From Burkholderiales bacterium (lineage in GTDB: Bacteria; Pseudomonadota; Gammaproteobacteria; Burkholderiales; Burkholderiaceae_C), in the NCBI GenBank assembly GCA_028868305.1, contig JAGWUS010000016.1:1-60593 (forward strand): a DNA stretch of 60,593 bases. The letters are read 5' to 3'. The notes beneath the pieces were generated by a model, which made no database searches, was not told the origin of the DNA, and saw nothing but the letters and a program-made list of their open reading frames with translations. Below, piece after piece: positions 45,057 to 54,107 of this stretch; position 1 is the first letter of the stretch; each line of letters opens with the position of its first letter. The translations under genes were made by a program, and so were the position numbers.

Positions 45057-45266
45057 ATGAGTGAAGCCCCCAAGCGCCTTTCCCGTCGTACCCTGTTCGC
45101 GGGTGCGAGCACTGTGGGCGCCCTGGCTGCGGTTGCAACCGTGGTGCCGCGTGTGGCACCGACCGCTGACACAGTGGCGGCAATGCCCAAGCCCATTCCT
45201 GAACGGGGAGGTGGTTACAGCCTGTCAGAACACGTCCAGCGCTATTACGGCACCACCCGCGTTTAA
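45057..45266 (+). CDS. Small Tat-targeted protein of the formate dehydrogenase region
   Basis: The 69-residue protein starts SEAPKRLSRRTLFAGASTVGALAAVATVV, a twin-arginine signal (SRRTLFAG) with a hydrophobic stretch. The mature part is only about 30 residues (PIPERGGGYSLSEHVQRYYGTTRV). It matches the known small 'formate dehydrogenase region Tat target' family, which always precedes FdhA. No cofactor ligands are visible. It could assist Tat passage or stay as a small subunit. An eight-base spacer separates TTGGAGA from its ATG, and fdhA follows after 25 bases. Confidence 0.85.
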   Translation: MSEAPKRLSRRTLFAGASTVGALAAVATVVPRVAPTADTVAAMPKPIPERGGGYSLSEHVQRYYGTTRV

Positions 45267-45291
45267 TTTCTTTTCTTGAACGGAGAGCTAC

Positions 45292-48267
45292 ATGCTGCTC
45301 ACGAAAAAATCCCCGGCCGCACACGGCGGAACTGCGTCTGGCGCTGGTTCCTCCCGTTTTGTCCAAAGCTTGTCGCGCGGTTTGTCGACCGCGTTGCCCA
45401 CCATGGACCGACGCGTATTTCTGCGCCGCTCTGGTCTGGGTGTGGGTGTTGGTCTGGCGGCCAGTCAGCTCACGCTGGTCAAAAAGTCGCAGGCCGCTTC
45501 GGCTGCTGCAGTGGATGCCGGCGGCAAGATTGAAGTCAAGCGCACAATCTGTACCCACTGCTCGGTGGGCTGTGCGGTGGACGCCGTGGTGCAAAACGGC
45601 GTCTGGGTGCGGCAGGAGCCGGTGTTCGATTCGCCCATCAACCTGGGTGCCCACTGCGCTAAAGGTGCGGCGCTGCGTGAACACGGCCACGGCGAATTCC
45701 GCCTGCGTTACCCCATGAAGCTGGTCAATGGCAAGTACGAGCGCATCAGCTGGGATACGGCACTGGATGAAATCTCTGCCCGTATGCTGGCCCTGCGCAA
45801 GGAAAGCGGGCCCGATTCGCTGTATGTGATTGGTTCTTCCAAGCACAATAACGAGCAGGCCTACCTGCTGCGCAAATGGATGAGCTTCTGGGGCAGCAAT
45901 AACTGCGACCACCAGGCGCGTATATGCCACTCCACCACGGTGGCAGGTGTGGCCAATACCTGGGGCTATGGCGCCATGACCAACTCCTACAACGACATGC
46001 AGAACAGCAAGTGCGCGTTGTACATTGGTTCCAATGCCGCCGAGGCCCACCCCGTCAGCCTGCTGCACATGCTGCATGCCAAGGAAACTGGCTGCAAGAT
46101 GATTGTGGTGGACCCACGCTTTACCCGTACCGCCGCCAAGGCTGACGAGTACATCCGCATCCGCTCCGGTTCGGACATCCCCTTCCTGTTCGGCATGATT
46201 TACCACATCTTCAAGAACGGATGGGAAGACAAGAAGTACATCAACGACCGTGTCTATGGCATGGACAAAATCAGGGAAGAAGCGCTGACCAAATGGACGC
46301 CCGAGAAGGTGGAAGAAGCGTGCGGTGTGCCGGAAGCCCGTGTGTTGATGGCGGCCGAAATGATGGCCAAAAACCGACCTTCCACCATCGTCTGGTGCAT
46401 GGGCCAGACCCAGCACACTACTGGCAATGCCATCGTGCGCGCTTCGTGCATTCTGCAGTTGGTGTTAGGCAATGTGGGTGTTTCCGGTGGCGGTACCAAC
46501 ATCTTCCGGGGCCATGACAATGTTCAGGGCGCCACCGATGTGGGCCCCAATCCCGACTCTTTGCCTGGTTATTACGGTCTGCTCGAAGGTTCCTGGAAAC
46601 ACTTTGCCAAGACCTGGGGTGTGGATTTTGAATGGATCAAGGGACGGTACGCCAGCCCTGCCATGATGGGCAAGCCCGGTATCACCGTGTCGCGTTGGAT
46701 TGACGGTGTGCTGGAGAAGAACGAACTGATTGACCAGGACTCCAACCTACGCGGGGTCTTTTATTGGGGCCATGCGCCAAATTCGCAGACCCGTGGTCTG
46801 GAGATGAAACGTGCCATGGACAAATTGGACTTGCTGGTGGTGGTGGATCCGTATCCATCGGCGACAGCGTCCATGGCGGCAATGCCTGGAAAGCCGGAAG
46901 ACCTGAATCCCAACCGCGCCGTTTACCTGCTTCCTGCTGCGACGCAGTTTGAGACCAGTGGTTCGTGTACAGCGTCCAACCGTTCCATTCAGTGGCGCGA
47001 AAAAGTGATCGAACCCCTGTGGGAAAGCCGCACGGACCACATGATCATGCAGCAGTTCGCCGACAAGTTGGGCTTTGGCAAAGAGTTGTCCAAGAACTAC
47101 AAAATGCAAAAGGTCAAGGGCCTGGATGAGCCTGTACCCGAAGACATCCTGCGCGAAATCAACCGCTCGGTCTGGACCATTGGCTATACCGGCCAGACAC
47201 CCGAACGACTGAAGGCGCACATGCGTAATATGCACCTCTTCGACGTCAAGACCCTGCGCGCCAAGTCCGGTGTGGACAAGGAAACCGGCTATGACATGAG
47301 TGGTGATTATTTTGGTCTGCCATGGCCATGCTGGGGTACCGCAGAGCTCAAACATCCTGGTTCCCCCAATCTGTATGACACCTCCAAACACGTGATGGAC
47401 GGCGGTGGCAATTTTCGGGCCAACTTTGGTGTGGAGCGCGACGGCAAGAGTTTGCTGGCCGAAGATGGGTCGCATTCCAAGGGTGCAGATATCACCACCG
47501 GCTACCCCGAGTTTGACCATGTTCTGCTGAAAAAACTGGGCTGGTGGGCTGAACTGACCGAAGCGGAGCAAAAAGCAGCCGAGGGCAAGAACTGGAAGAC
47601 CGACTCGTCGGGCGGCATCATCCGCGTGGTGATGAAGAACCACGGTTGCCACCCCTTTGGCAATGCCAAGGCACGCGCCGTGGTGTGGAACTTCCCGGAT
47701 GCCATTCCCCAGCACCGCGAGCCCTTGTATGGCACACGTCCGGACTTGGTGGCCAAGTACCCCACACACGACGACAAGAAAGCTTTCTGGCGCTTGCCTA
47801 CGCTGTACAAAACCGTGCAGCAAAAGAATGTGGCAGACAAGGTGTACGAAAAGTTCCCACTGATTTTGACGTCAGGCCGTTTGACCGAGTATGAAGGCGG
47901 TGGTGAAGAAACGCGCTCGAACCCCTGGCTGGCCGAATTGCAGCAGGAAGCTTTTGTCGAGATCAATCCTGCAACGGCCCTGTCGCGCGGCATTCGCAAT
48001 GGTGAACGTGTATGGCTGAATTCGCCAACGGGTGCACGACTCAATGTGCAGGCGATGGTGACCGAGCGTGTGGCTGCAGATACGGTGTGGATGCCCTTCC
48101 ACTTCTCGGGCCGCTGGCAAGGCGCCGACATGCTGGCTTACTACCCGAATGGGGCTGCTCCCATTGTGCGCGGAGAAGCGGTCAACACGGCAACGACCTA
48201 TGGCTATGACAGTGTGACGATGATGCAGGAAACCAAGACCACGGTTTGCAACATCGAAAAGGCATGA
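45292..48267 (+). CDS. fdhA: Periplasmic formate dehydrogenase catalytic subunit
   Basis: The 991-residue enzyme is exported by Tat: after a 37-residue basic leader comes MDRRVFLRRSGLGVGVGLA with Arg40-Arg41. CTHCSVGC at Cys87/90/94 plus a Cys in AHCAKG binds one [4Fe-4S] cluster. The active-site residue is Cys212 (ARICHSTTVAGV), encoded by TGC. The bis-MGD domain follows the pattern of Cys-type enzymes of Campylobacter and betaproteobacteria rather than selenium FdnG. With Fdh3B and FdhC it passes formate electrons to the quinone pool. The first ATG is kept because an ACGGAGAG ribosome site precedes it; translation from Met38 would also leave a complete signal. Confidence 0.95.
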   Translation: MLLTKKSPAAHGGTASGAGSSRFVQSLSRGLSTALPTMDRRVFLRRSGLGVGVGLAASQLTLVKKSQAASAAAVDAGGKIEVKRTICTHCSVGCAVDAVVQNGVWVRQEPVFDSPINLGAHCAKGAALREHGHGEFRLRYPMKLVNGKYERISWDTALDEISARMLALRKESGPDSLYVIGSSKHNNEQAYLLRKWMSFWGSNNCDHQARICHSTTVAGVANTWGYGAMTNSYNDMQNSKCALYIGSNAAEAHPVSLLHMLHAKETGCKMIVVDPRFTRTAAKADEYIRIRSGSDIPFLFGMIYHIFKNGWEDKKYINDRVYGMDKIREEALTKWTPEKVEEACGVPEARVLMAAEMMAKNRPSTIVWCMGQTQHTTGNAIVRASCILQLVLGNVGVSGGGTNIFRGHDNVQGATDVGPNPDSLPGYYGLLEGSWKHFAKTWGVDFEWIKGRYASPAMMGKPGITVSRWIDGVLEKNELIDQDSNLRGVFYWGHAPNSQTRGLEMKRAMDKLDLLVVVDPYPSATASMAAMPGKPEDLNPNRAVYLLPAATQFETSGSCTASNRSIQWREKVIEPLWESRTDHMIMQQFADKLGFGKELSKNYKMQKVKGLDEPVPEDILREINRSVWTIGYTGQTPERLKAHMRNMHLFDVKTLRAKSGVDKETGYDMSGDYFGLPWPCWGTAELKHPGSPNLYDTSKHVMDGGGNFRANFGVERDGKSLLAEDGSHSKGADITTGYPEFDHVLLKKLGWWAELTEAEQKAAEGKNWKTDSSGGIIRVVMKNHGCHPFGNAKARAVVWNFPDAIPQHREPLYGTRPDLVAKYPTHDDKKAFWRLPTLYKTVQQKNVADKVYEKFPLILTSGRLTEYEGGGEETRSNPWLAELQQEAFVEINPATALSRGIRNGERVWLNSPTGARLNVQAMVTERVAADTVWMPFHFSGRWQGADMLAYYPNGAAPIVRGEAVNTATTYGYDSVTMMQETKTTVCNIEKA

Positions 48268-48292
48268 CCCCCGGCAGGACCAGGAGACTACT

Positions 48293-48913
48293 ATGGCAAG
48301 AATGAAATTTGTCTGTGACGCAGAGCGTTGCATTGAGTGCAACGGATGCGTGACGGCCTGTAAGAATGAGCACGAAGTGCCCTGGGGCGTGAATCGCCGC
48401 CGTGTGGTCACTTTGAACGACGGCGTACCTGGCGAAAAATCCATTTCGGTGGCCTGCATGCATTGCAGCGATGCACCCTGCATGGCGGTGTGCCCGGTAA
48501 ATTGCTTTTACCGCACCGACGAAGGGGTGGTGCTGCACGACAAGGACATCTGCATTGGTTGCGGCTACTGCTCGTACGCTTGCCCGTTTGGTGCGCCGCA
48601 GTTCCCCGCTGCTGGCACTTTTGGCGTGCGCGGCAAGATGGACAAGTGCACCTTTTGTGCCGGTGGCCCAGAAGCCAACGGTAGCCAGGCCGAGTTTGAA
48701 AAATACGGCCGCAACCGTCTGGCCGAGGGCAAGTTGCCTGCTTGTGCGGAAATGTGCTCCACAAAGGCCTTGCTGGCGGGTGATGGTGATGTGATTGCGG
48801 ACATCTTCCGCAACCGCGCGGTGCAACGCGGCAAGGGTGCCGAGGTATGGGGCTGGGGCACGGCCTACGGTTCCAAGCAGGCAGGTCAGCCACCAGAAGG
48901 AGCAAAGTCATGA
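48293..48913 (+). CDS. fdh3B: Formate dehydrogenase iron-sulfur subunit
   Basis: This 206-residue subunit conducts electrons from FdhA to cytochrome b. Four Cys sets are visible: CIECNGCVTAC (13-23), CMHCSDAPCMAVC (55-67), CIGCGYCSYAC (87-97) and CTFC with the late CAEMC (119-155). This gives the usual four [4Fe-4S] clusters of the HybA/FdnH-like group. There is no signal peptide, consistent with co-export with FdhA. E. coli FdnH has a C-terminal membrane anchor; none is seen here, as in the FDH3 type. The gene ends in an ATGATG overlap with a small lipoprotein gene. Confidence 0.95.
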   Translation: MARMKFVCDAERCIECNGCVTACKNEHEVPWGVNRRRVVTLNDGVPGEKSISVACMHCSDAPCMAVCPVNCFYRTDEGVVLHDKDICIGCGYCSYACPFGAPQFPAAGTFGVRGKMDKCTFCAGGPEANGSQAEFEKYGRNRLAEGKLPACAEMCSTKALLAGDGDVIADIFRNRAVQRGKGAEVWGWGTAYGSKQAGQPPEGAKS

Positions 48914-49140
48914 TGCGTATGACTGTGAAAATCTCGCTGGTTCTGGCCGTTGTGGCGCTGGCCGCCTGTGGTGAAAAGCCGCAGACACTGGGCGCAGGGA
49001 AAACGGATGTGCCGCCCTACCAGGGCGCAGAAAATGCATTTGTTGTTTCTGGCTGGAAGGCTGGCGACAAAAACAGTTGGGAACAGGCGCTCAAAGCCCG
49101 CGCCCTGAATACCCAGAACGAATACAGCAGAACAAAGTGA
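48910..49140 (+). CDS. Small putative lipoprotein between fdh3B and fdhC
   Basis: This 76-residue protein has a signal sequence with the lipobox LAAC (VKISLVLAVVALAACGEKPQ), so Cys20 should be lipidated. The mature part is about 56 residues with aromatic and charged positions (DVPPYQGAENAFVVSGWKAGDKNSWEQALKARALNTQNEY) and no cofactor ligands. I do not recognise a characterised family. It overlaps fdh3B by 4 bases and ends just before fdhC, so it is made with the periplasmic enzyme and may help it dock to the membrane or assemble. This is an inference from place and export signal. Confidence 0.8.
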   Translation: MMRMTVKISLVLAVVALAACGEKPQTLGAGKTDVPPYQGAENAFVVSGWKAGDKNSWEQALKARALNTQNEYSRTK

Positions 49141-49151
49141 TCGGAGCCCTT

Positions 49152-50306
49152 ATGCAACGTGCTCGGTTAGCTCTGTTTTTGATAGCATCCGGTTGGTTTG
49201 CTTTCGCTGGGGCACAGACGGTGCCGGCACCTGCCGTGCCCCTGACCGGTGTGCAGTCCCAGAGCATCATGGATGTAAAGCCCGACGCGAGCAATGCGCC
49301 TGGGTATGCGCAGCAGACCAACGGGGAGCGTGGCAAGGTGCAACCCGGCAACAACGCACCCATGTGGCGCCAGGTTGGCGGCGGCGTTACCGGCTACAGC
49401 AGCTTGCCGGTAACGCAGGCGCCCGAGGCGGGCAATTTGATCCAGCCAACGGTGCAGTACCCCGGTTCACGTGTTACCAGCAGTGGCGAGGCCTGGCGGC
49501 AGGTGCGAAATAACTGGATCATCCCCTATGGTGCCGCGCTGATTGCCATCTCTGCGCTGGCGCTGGCCATCCTGTATTTCACCAAGGGTGCGCTGGGTAA
49601 AGACCATCCGGATACCGGCCGCAAGATCGAGCGTTTTACACCCCTGGAGCGGGCCGCCCACTGGACCAACGCCTTTGCGTTCCTGGCATTGGCGGTTTCT
49701 GGTCTGGTGATGGCATTTGGCAAGTTTTTCCTTCAACCAGTGGTCGGTGGCACGCTGTTTGGATGGCTGACCTATTTGCTCAAGAACCTCCACAACTTCG
49801 TGGGCCCCCTGTTTGCAGTGTCGCTGGCGGTTATCGTCGTCCTCTTTATCAAAGACAACATTGCCAACAAGGCCGACTTTGTCTGGTTGTCCAAGGCCGG
49901 CGGCATGCTGGGTGGCGATCATGAAGTACCGTCGCACCGTTTCAATGCGGGTGAAAAAGGACTCTTCTGGTGGGGCATCACCATCCCGGGCATTTTTGTG
50001 GTGGCTACCGGGCTGATTCTTGACAAGCTGATTCCTGGCTTGGGCATCCTGCGTGGCGACATGCAGGTGGCCCACATGGTCCATGCCACCCTGGCACTGT
50101 GGATGATTGCCTTGCTGATTGGCCACATTTACATGGGCACTATCGGCACGCGCGGTGCGTACTCCGCCATGAAAACCGGTTACGTTCCGGAAGGCTGGGC
50201 GCAGGAACACCATGAGCTCTGGTACGACGACATCAAGGCCGGCAAGATTCCAGCAGAGCGTTCGGTGCAAAGTGCGTCTGGCGCCGGTGCCAGCGTACAG
50301 GTTTGA
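49152..50306 (+). CDS. fdhC: Formate dehydrogenase cytochrome b subunit
   Basis: The 384-residue protein anchors the enzyme and reduces quinone. It starts with a cleavable-looking signal (RARLALFLIASGWFAFAGAQ), followed by a periplasmic Pro/Gln-rich segment of about 90 residues not found in E. coli FdnI. After it comes a first helix (WIIPYGAALIAISALALAILYF) and the four-helix cytochrome b556 core with heme histidines in ERAAHWTNAFAF, NLHNFVGPLFAV and MVHATLALWMIALLIGHIYMG. The ATG at 49152 follows a GGAG ribosome site; a GTG five codons earlier is an alternative. Confidence 0.9.
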   Translation: MQRARLALFLIASGWFAFAGAQTVPAPAVPLTGVQSQSIMDVKPDASNAPGYAQQTNGERGKVQPGNNAPMWRQVGGGVTGYSSLPVTQAPEAGNLIQPTVQYPGSRVTSSGEAWRQVRNNWIIPYGAALIAISALALAILYFTKGALGKDHPDTGRKIERFTPLERAAHWTNAFAFLALAVSGLVMAFGKFFLQPVVGGTLFGWLTYLLKNLHNFVGPLFAVSLAVIVVLFIKDNIANKADFVWLSKAGGMLGGDHEVPSHRFNAGEKGLFWWGITIPGIFVVATGLILDKLIPGLGILRGDMQVAHMVHATLALWMIALLIGHIYMGTIGTRGAYSAMKTGYVPEGWAQEHHELWYDDIKAGKIPAERSVQSASGAGASVQV

Positions 50307-50323
50307 ATGACAAAGAGGCAAGC

Positions 50324-50677
50324 ATGAAATCGATCAATGTTTTCCTGGCGTGCACTGCGATTGCCTGTGCCGCAATGGCCAAGCTCCCCGCGCCCAGTGA
50401 CGAGGCCAAAGCCAAGGCGGCCGAGGCTGCTGCCAAGACGGCCTATGCCGGCAAGGTGGATGCCTACCAGTTGTGTAAGTCGCAGGACAAGACTGCTGCG
50501 CACTACTACAAGACGGCCAAATCTGACGGCAAGGAAACCCACCCCGCGGTGGCGACGGCGCCTTGCACGGATCCAGGCGCTTTCTCGTATGTTCCGGCCG
50601 GTGCTGCGTCGGCCCCGGCAGCCGCACCCGCTGCCCCTGCGGCGATGGCAGCGGCCAAAGACAAAAAGAAACCTTGA
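50324..50677 (+). CDS. Small exported Ala-rich protein between fdhC and fdhD
   Basis: The 117-residue protein begins with a signal peptide (KSINVFLACTAIACAAMA). The mature part has two cysteines (YQLCKSQDK and TAPCTDPGAF) that could form a disulfide, and ends in an Ala/Pro-rich tail with a Lys cluster (AAAKDKKKP). Family and function are not known to me. An AAAGAGG ribosome site precedes the ATG. Its stop overlaps the proposed TTG start of fdhD by 4 bases (TTGA), so it is expressed with the formate dehydrogenase. A periplasmic accessory role is inference. Confidence 0.75.
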   Translation: MKSINVFLACTAIACAAMAKLPAPSDEAKAKAAEAAAKTAYAGKVDAYQLCKSQDKTAAHYYKTAKSDGKETHPAVATAPCTDPGAFSYVPAGAASAPAAAPAAPAAMAAAKDKKKP

Positions 50678-51516
50678 CTGCCCCGTATTTGACCCAGGCC
50701 CGGGTGCCTTTGACGCACCCATTGCAGGTCGTCAACGAGTTTGGCGACCAGGTCGAAATCGCCATTCCGTCAGAGCGTGCACTCACCGTCTATGTGGACA
50801 AGCGCGAGATCGTTACGCTGATGACGCTGGGGGCGCAGCCGGAGTGGCTGGTGCTTGGCTTTCTGCTGAACCAGCGGCTGGTCCAGTCTGCCCGCGACGT
50901 GGAATCCATCACGGTCGACTGGGAAGTGGGCGCAGCAGCGGTCAAGACCCGCACCGGCGTGATCGACATTCAGAAAAAAACCGCTAAACGTACAGTCACC
51001 ACCGGTTGCGGGCAGGGCAGCATGTTTGGCAACCTGATGGATACGGTGGAGCATATCGAGTTGCCTGCGGCCACCATCACCCAGGGCCAGCTGTACGGCA
51101 TGGTCAATGCCATCCGCCTGCAGCAAAGCACCTACAAGGCGGCCGGTTCGGTGCATGGTTGCGCGCTCTTCCGGGGCGAAGAAATGCTGCTGTTTGTGGA
51201 GGACGTCGGGCGGCACAACGCGATTGACGCGATCGCGGGCTGGATGGCCTTGCAAAGCGGTATGCCCAGCCACGACAAATTCTTCTACACCACCGGACGG
51301 CTCACCAGTGAGATGGTGATCAAGGCCGCGCAAATGGGCATCCCCGTGGTGGTGTCGCGCAGTGGCATTACCCAGATGGGCCATATGGTGGCGCAGCGTC
51401 TGGGCCTGTGTGCCATTGGCCGTGCTACCCACAAGCGCTTTCTGTGCTTTACCGGTGCCCACCGGCTGGTGCTGCAGCCCGAGCTGGCTGGCGCGCGCCT
51501 GCAGGCCGCAGCCTGA
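50674..51516 (+). CDS. fdhD: Formate dehydrogenase accessory sulfurtransferase FdhD
   Basis: FdhD passes sulfur from cysteine desulfurase to the bis-MGD cofactor and is needed for active formate dehydrogenase. The 280-residue protein shows ERALTVYVDKREIVTLMTLGAQPEWLVLGFL, TTGCGQGSMFG with Cys112, and TTGRLTSEMVIKAAQMGIPVVVSRSG. E. coli FdhD has two cysteines in this loop (CGVC); here the second is absent, which is worth noting for the mechanism. The start is not certain: TTG at 50674 overlaps the upstream stop, and an ATG in frame only occurs within the upstream gene. A single fdhD serves both formate dehydrogenases in the locus. Confidence 0.92.
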   Translation: MTAPYLTQARVPLTHPLQVVNEFGDQVEIAIPSERALTVYVDKREIVTLMTLGAQPEWLVLGFLLNQRLVQSARDVESITVDWEVGAAAVKTRTGVIDIQKKTAKRTVTTGCGQGSMFGNLMDTVEHIELPAATITQGQLYGMVNAIRLQQSTYKAAGSVHGCALFRGEEMLLFVEDVGRHNAIDAIAGWMALQSGMPSHDKFFYTTGRLTSEMVIKAAQMGIPVVVSRSGITQMGHMVAQRLGLCAIGRATHKRFLCFTGAHRLVLQPELAGARLQAAA

Positions 51517-51583
51517 GTATCCCGCGCCTTCCCCAAAGCCCATAGCCGGGCAGGCGACTTCGCCTTTGCGTTAAGGTGTCGCC

Positions 51584-54103
51584 ATGAATCTTTCTTTTTG
51601 GCGATTGGGCTGGCGCACACTGTGGCGCGATCTGCGTTCAGGCGACTTGCGGCTGGTGATCGTTGCGGTGGCCCTGGCGGTGGCGGCCCTTACGGCGGTC
51701 GGTTTTTTTGCGGACCGGCTCAAGGGCGGCTTGCAACGCGACGCACGCCAGCTTCTGGGCGGTGATGCAGTGGTGTCCAGCGACAACCCTGCGCCCCCTG
51801 CACTGACGGATAAGGCCCGATCACTGGGTCTGTCCATGGTGGGGACGCTGGGGTTCCCGACCATGGCGCGTGCGCCCGACGCGCAGGGCGGGGCGTCCAA
51901 GCTGGTGGCGCTCAAGGTGGTAGAAGCAGGCTACCCCTTGCGCGGCAGCCTGTTGGTGGCCTCCGCGCCGGATGCGCCTGAAAAGGCTACGCGCGAAATT
52001 CCCAGGCCCGGACAGGCCTGGGTGGATGCGTCCCTGCTGGAAACGCTGGGCCTTCAGGTTGGTGATCCGCTGCTCTTGGGCGACAGCCGGCTGACCATTG
52101 CCAAAGTGATTGTGGTGGAGCCAGACCGTGGCGCGGGATTCATGAATTTCGCGCCACGGGTGATGATTCACCAGGCCGATGTGGCGGCGACCCGGCTGAT
52201 CCAGCCGGCCAGCCGCATCAACTACCGTCTGGCGCTGGTGGGAGACGACGCCCGTGTGAAACAGTTTGTGGACTGGGCCGATGCCCAGGTGAAGAGCGGT
52301 GCGGTGCGTGGTGTGCGGATCGAGTCGCTGCAAAGCGGCCGGCCCGAGATGAGTCAGACCCTGGACCGTGCAGAAAAATTTCTCAGTCTGGTGGCCCTGC
52401 TGGCGGCTCTGCTCAGTGCGGTGGCGGTGGCATTGGCTGCGCGTGCTTTTGCGGCCCGCCATCTGGACGACTGCGCCATGTTGCGCGTGCTGGGCCTTTC
52501 GCAGAGGACCATTGCCTCCAGCTATGCCTTTGAGTTTGCCTTGGTAGGTGTTTTTGCCAGCGGGCTGGGCGTGCTGATCGGCTATGCGGTGCATTACCTG
52601 TTTGTAGCCTTGCTGACAGGGCTGGTGGCTACCGATTTACCCTCCGCCACGCTGTGGCCGGTGGCGCTGGGCATGGGTATGGGCTTGACGCTGCTGATGG
52701 CTTTCGGGCTGCCACCAGTGTTGCAACTGGCCCAGGTGCCGCCGCTGCGGGTGATTCGCCGTGATGTGGGTAACCTGCGCCCCGCCTCCCTAGGCGTGCT
52801 GGCCGTGGGGGTGCTGGGCTTTGCTGCCCTCTTGCTGGCCGCCAGCAGCGATATCACGCTGGGCTTGATCGCTGTGGGGGGCTTTGCCGGGGCGGTCGTG
52901 GTGTTTGCCGCCCTGAGCTGGGTGGCGGTCAAGCTGCTGCGCCGCAGTGTGAACGAGACCACCGCGCCGCGCTGGCTGGTGCTGGCCACGCGGCAAATCT
53001 CGGCCCGGCCCGCTTACACCGTGGTGCAGGTGAGTGCGCTCTCGGTGGGGCTGCTGGCGCTGGTGTTGCTGGTGCTGCTGCGCACCGACCTGATTGGCAG
53101 CTGGCGCAAAGCCACGCCGCCCGACGCGCCCAACCGCTTTGTCATCAACGTGATGCCGGAGCAGTCCGCGGCGTTTCGACATGCGCTGGAGCAGGCCGGG
53201 GTGAAGCGCTACGACTGGTACCCCATGATTCGCGGCCGTCTGGTGGCGGTCAATGGCAAAACCGTTTCGCCCGAAGACTATTCCGAGGACCGCGCCAAGC
53301 GGCTGGTCGACCGCGAGTTCAATCTGTCTTATAGCGCCAGCAAACCGCCCAACAACATACTGGTGGGCGGCGCCTGGACCGAAGAAGAGCAGGGCGCCTG
53401 CAGTGTGGAAGAAGGCATTGCCAAAACCCTCAACCTCAAATTGGGCGACACCCTGCGCTTCGATGTGGGGGGCGTGCAGACCGATTCGCGCATTACCTCG
53501 CTGCGCAAGGTGGACTGGGGCTCCATGCGGGCCAATTTCTTTGTGATGTACCCAGTGAGCCGTCTGGAGAATGTGCCCAGCACCTACATAGGCGCTTTCA
53601 AGGCGCCCGAGACCCGAGGCTTTGACAACGCGCTGGTGCGCCAGTTTCCCAACATCACCAATGTGGACATGACCAGCACCATTGGCCAGGTGCAGCGGGT
53701 GCTGAACCAGGTCATTCAGGCAGTGGAGTTTCTTTTCGCGTTCACGCTGGCAGCGGGTCTGGTGGTGCTATTTGCAGCGGTGACGGCCACCCGCGAGGAG
53801 CGGGCCAAGGAGTTCGCGGTGATGCGCGCCGTGGGGGCGCAAAGCAGGCTGCTACGCCAGGTGCAGCGCACCGAGCTGGCCGGCGTGGGGCTGCTGGCGG
53901 GCTTTCTGGCGTCAATCGTGGCCTCGGTCGTGGGCTGGGCGCTGGCGCACTATGTATTCGAGTTTGAATGGACGGTGTCGCTGTGGGTGCTGCTCTTGGG
54001 CGCACTGGCCGGTGCTGTGCTGGCGCTGGCTGCCGGTTGGTGGGGCTTACGCGATGTACTACGCCGCCCGGTGGTGGAAACGCTGCGCCGTGCCAGCGCC
54101 TGA
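51584..54103 (+). CDS. FtsX-like ABC transporter permease, YbbP-like
   Basis: The 839-residue membrane protein has the MacB/FtsX layout: a first helix near residue 25-45, a large periplasmic part, then two FtsX core repeats (about 260-390 and 710-830) with central helices. LAARAFAARHLDDCAMLRVLGLSQRTIA and VTATREERAKEFAVMRAVGAQSRLLRQVQRTELAGV are the cytoplasmic coupling segments of each repeat. E. coli YbbP is similar and works with the ATPase YbbA. No ATPase gene is next to it, so the partner must be elsewhere. It starts 67 bases after fdhD. Confidence 0.87.
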   Translation: MNLSFWRLGWRTLWRDLRSGDLRLVIVAVALAVAALTAVGFFADRLKGGLQRDARQLLGGDAVVSSDNPAPPALTDKARSLGLSMVGTLGFPTMARAPDAQGGASKLVALKVVEAGYPLRGSLLVASAPDAPEKATREIPRPGQAWVDASLLETLGLQVGDPLLLGDSRLTIAKVIVVEPDRGAGFMNFAPRVMIHQADVAATRLIQPASRINYRLALVGDDARVKQFVDWADAQVKSGAVRGVRIESLQSGRPEMSQTLDRAEKFLSLVALLAALLSAVAVALAARAFAARHLDDCAMLRVLGLSQRTIASSYAFEFALVGVFASGLGVLIGYAVHYLFVALLTGLVATDLPSATLWPVALGMGMGLTLLMAFGLPPVLQLAQVPPLRVIRRDVGNLRPASLGVLAVGVLGFAALLLAASSDITLGLIAVGGFAGAVVVFAALSWVAVKLLRRSVNETTAPRWLVLATRQISARPAYTVVQVSALSVGLLALVLLVLLRTDLIGSWRKATPPDAPNRFVINVMPEQSAAFRHALEQAGVKRYDWYPMIRGRLVAVNGKTVSPEDYSEDRAKRLVDREFNLSYSASKPPNNILVGGAWTEEEQGACSVEEGIAKTLNLKLGDTLRFDVGGVQTDSRITSLRKVDWGSMRANFFVMYPVSRLENVPSTYIGAFKAPETRGFDNALVRQFPNITNVDMTSTIGQVQRVLNQVIQAVEFLFAFTLAAGLVVLFAAVTATREERAKEFAVMRAVGAQSRLLRQVQRTELAGVGLLAGFLASIVASVVGWALAHYVFEFEWTVSLWVLLLGALAGAVLALAAGWWGLRDVLRRPVVETLRRASA

Positions 54104-54107
54104 ATAC

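Noticed and set aside
39331..45930. Selenocysteine in the formate dehydrogenases
   Set aside because: The active-site codons (39337-39339 and 45925-45927) are both TGC, and there is no in-frame TGA at either position.
44956..46416. Open frame of 486 codons on the minus strand opposite the periplasmic formate dehydrogenase genes
   Set aside because: It covers the Tat-targeted peptide and fdhA in reverse; composition is that of a shadow frame.
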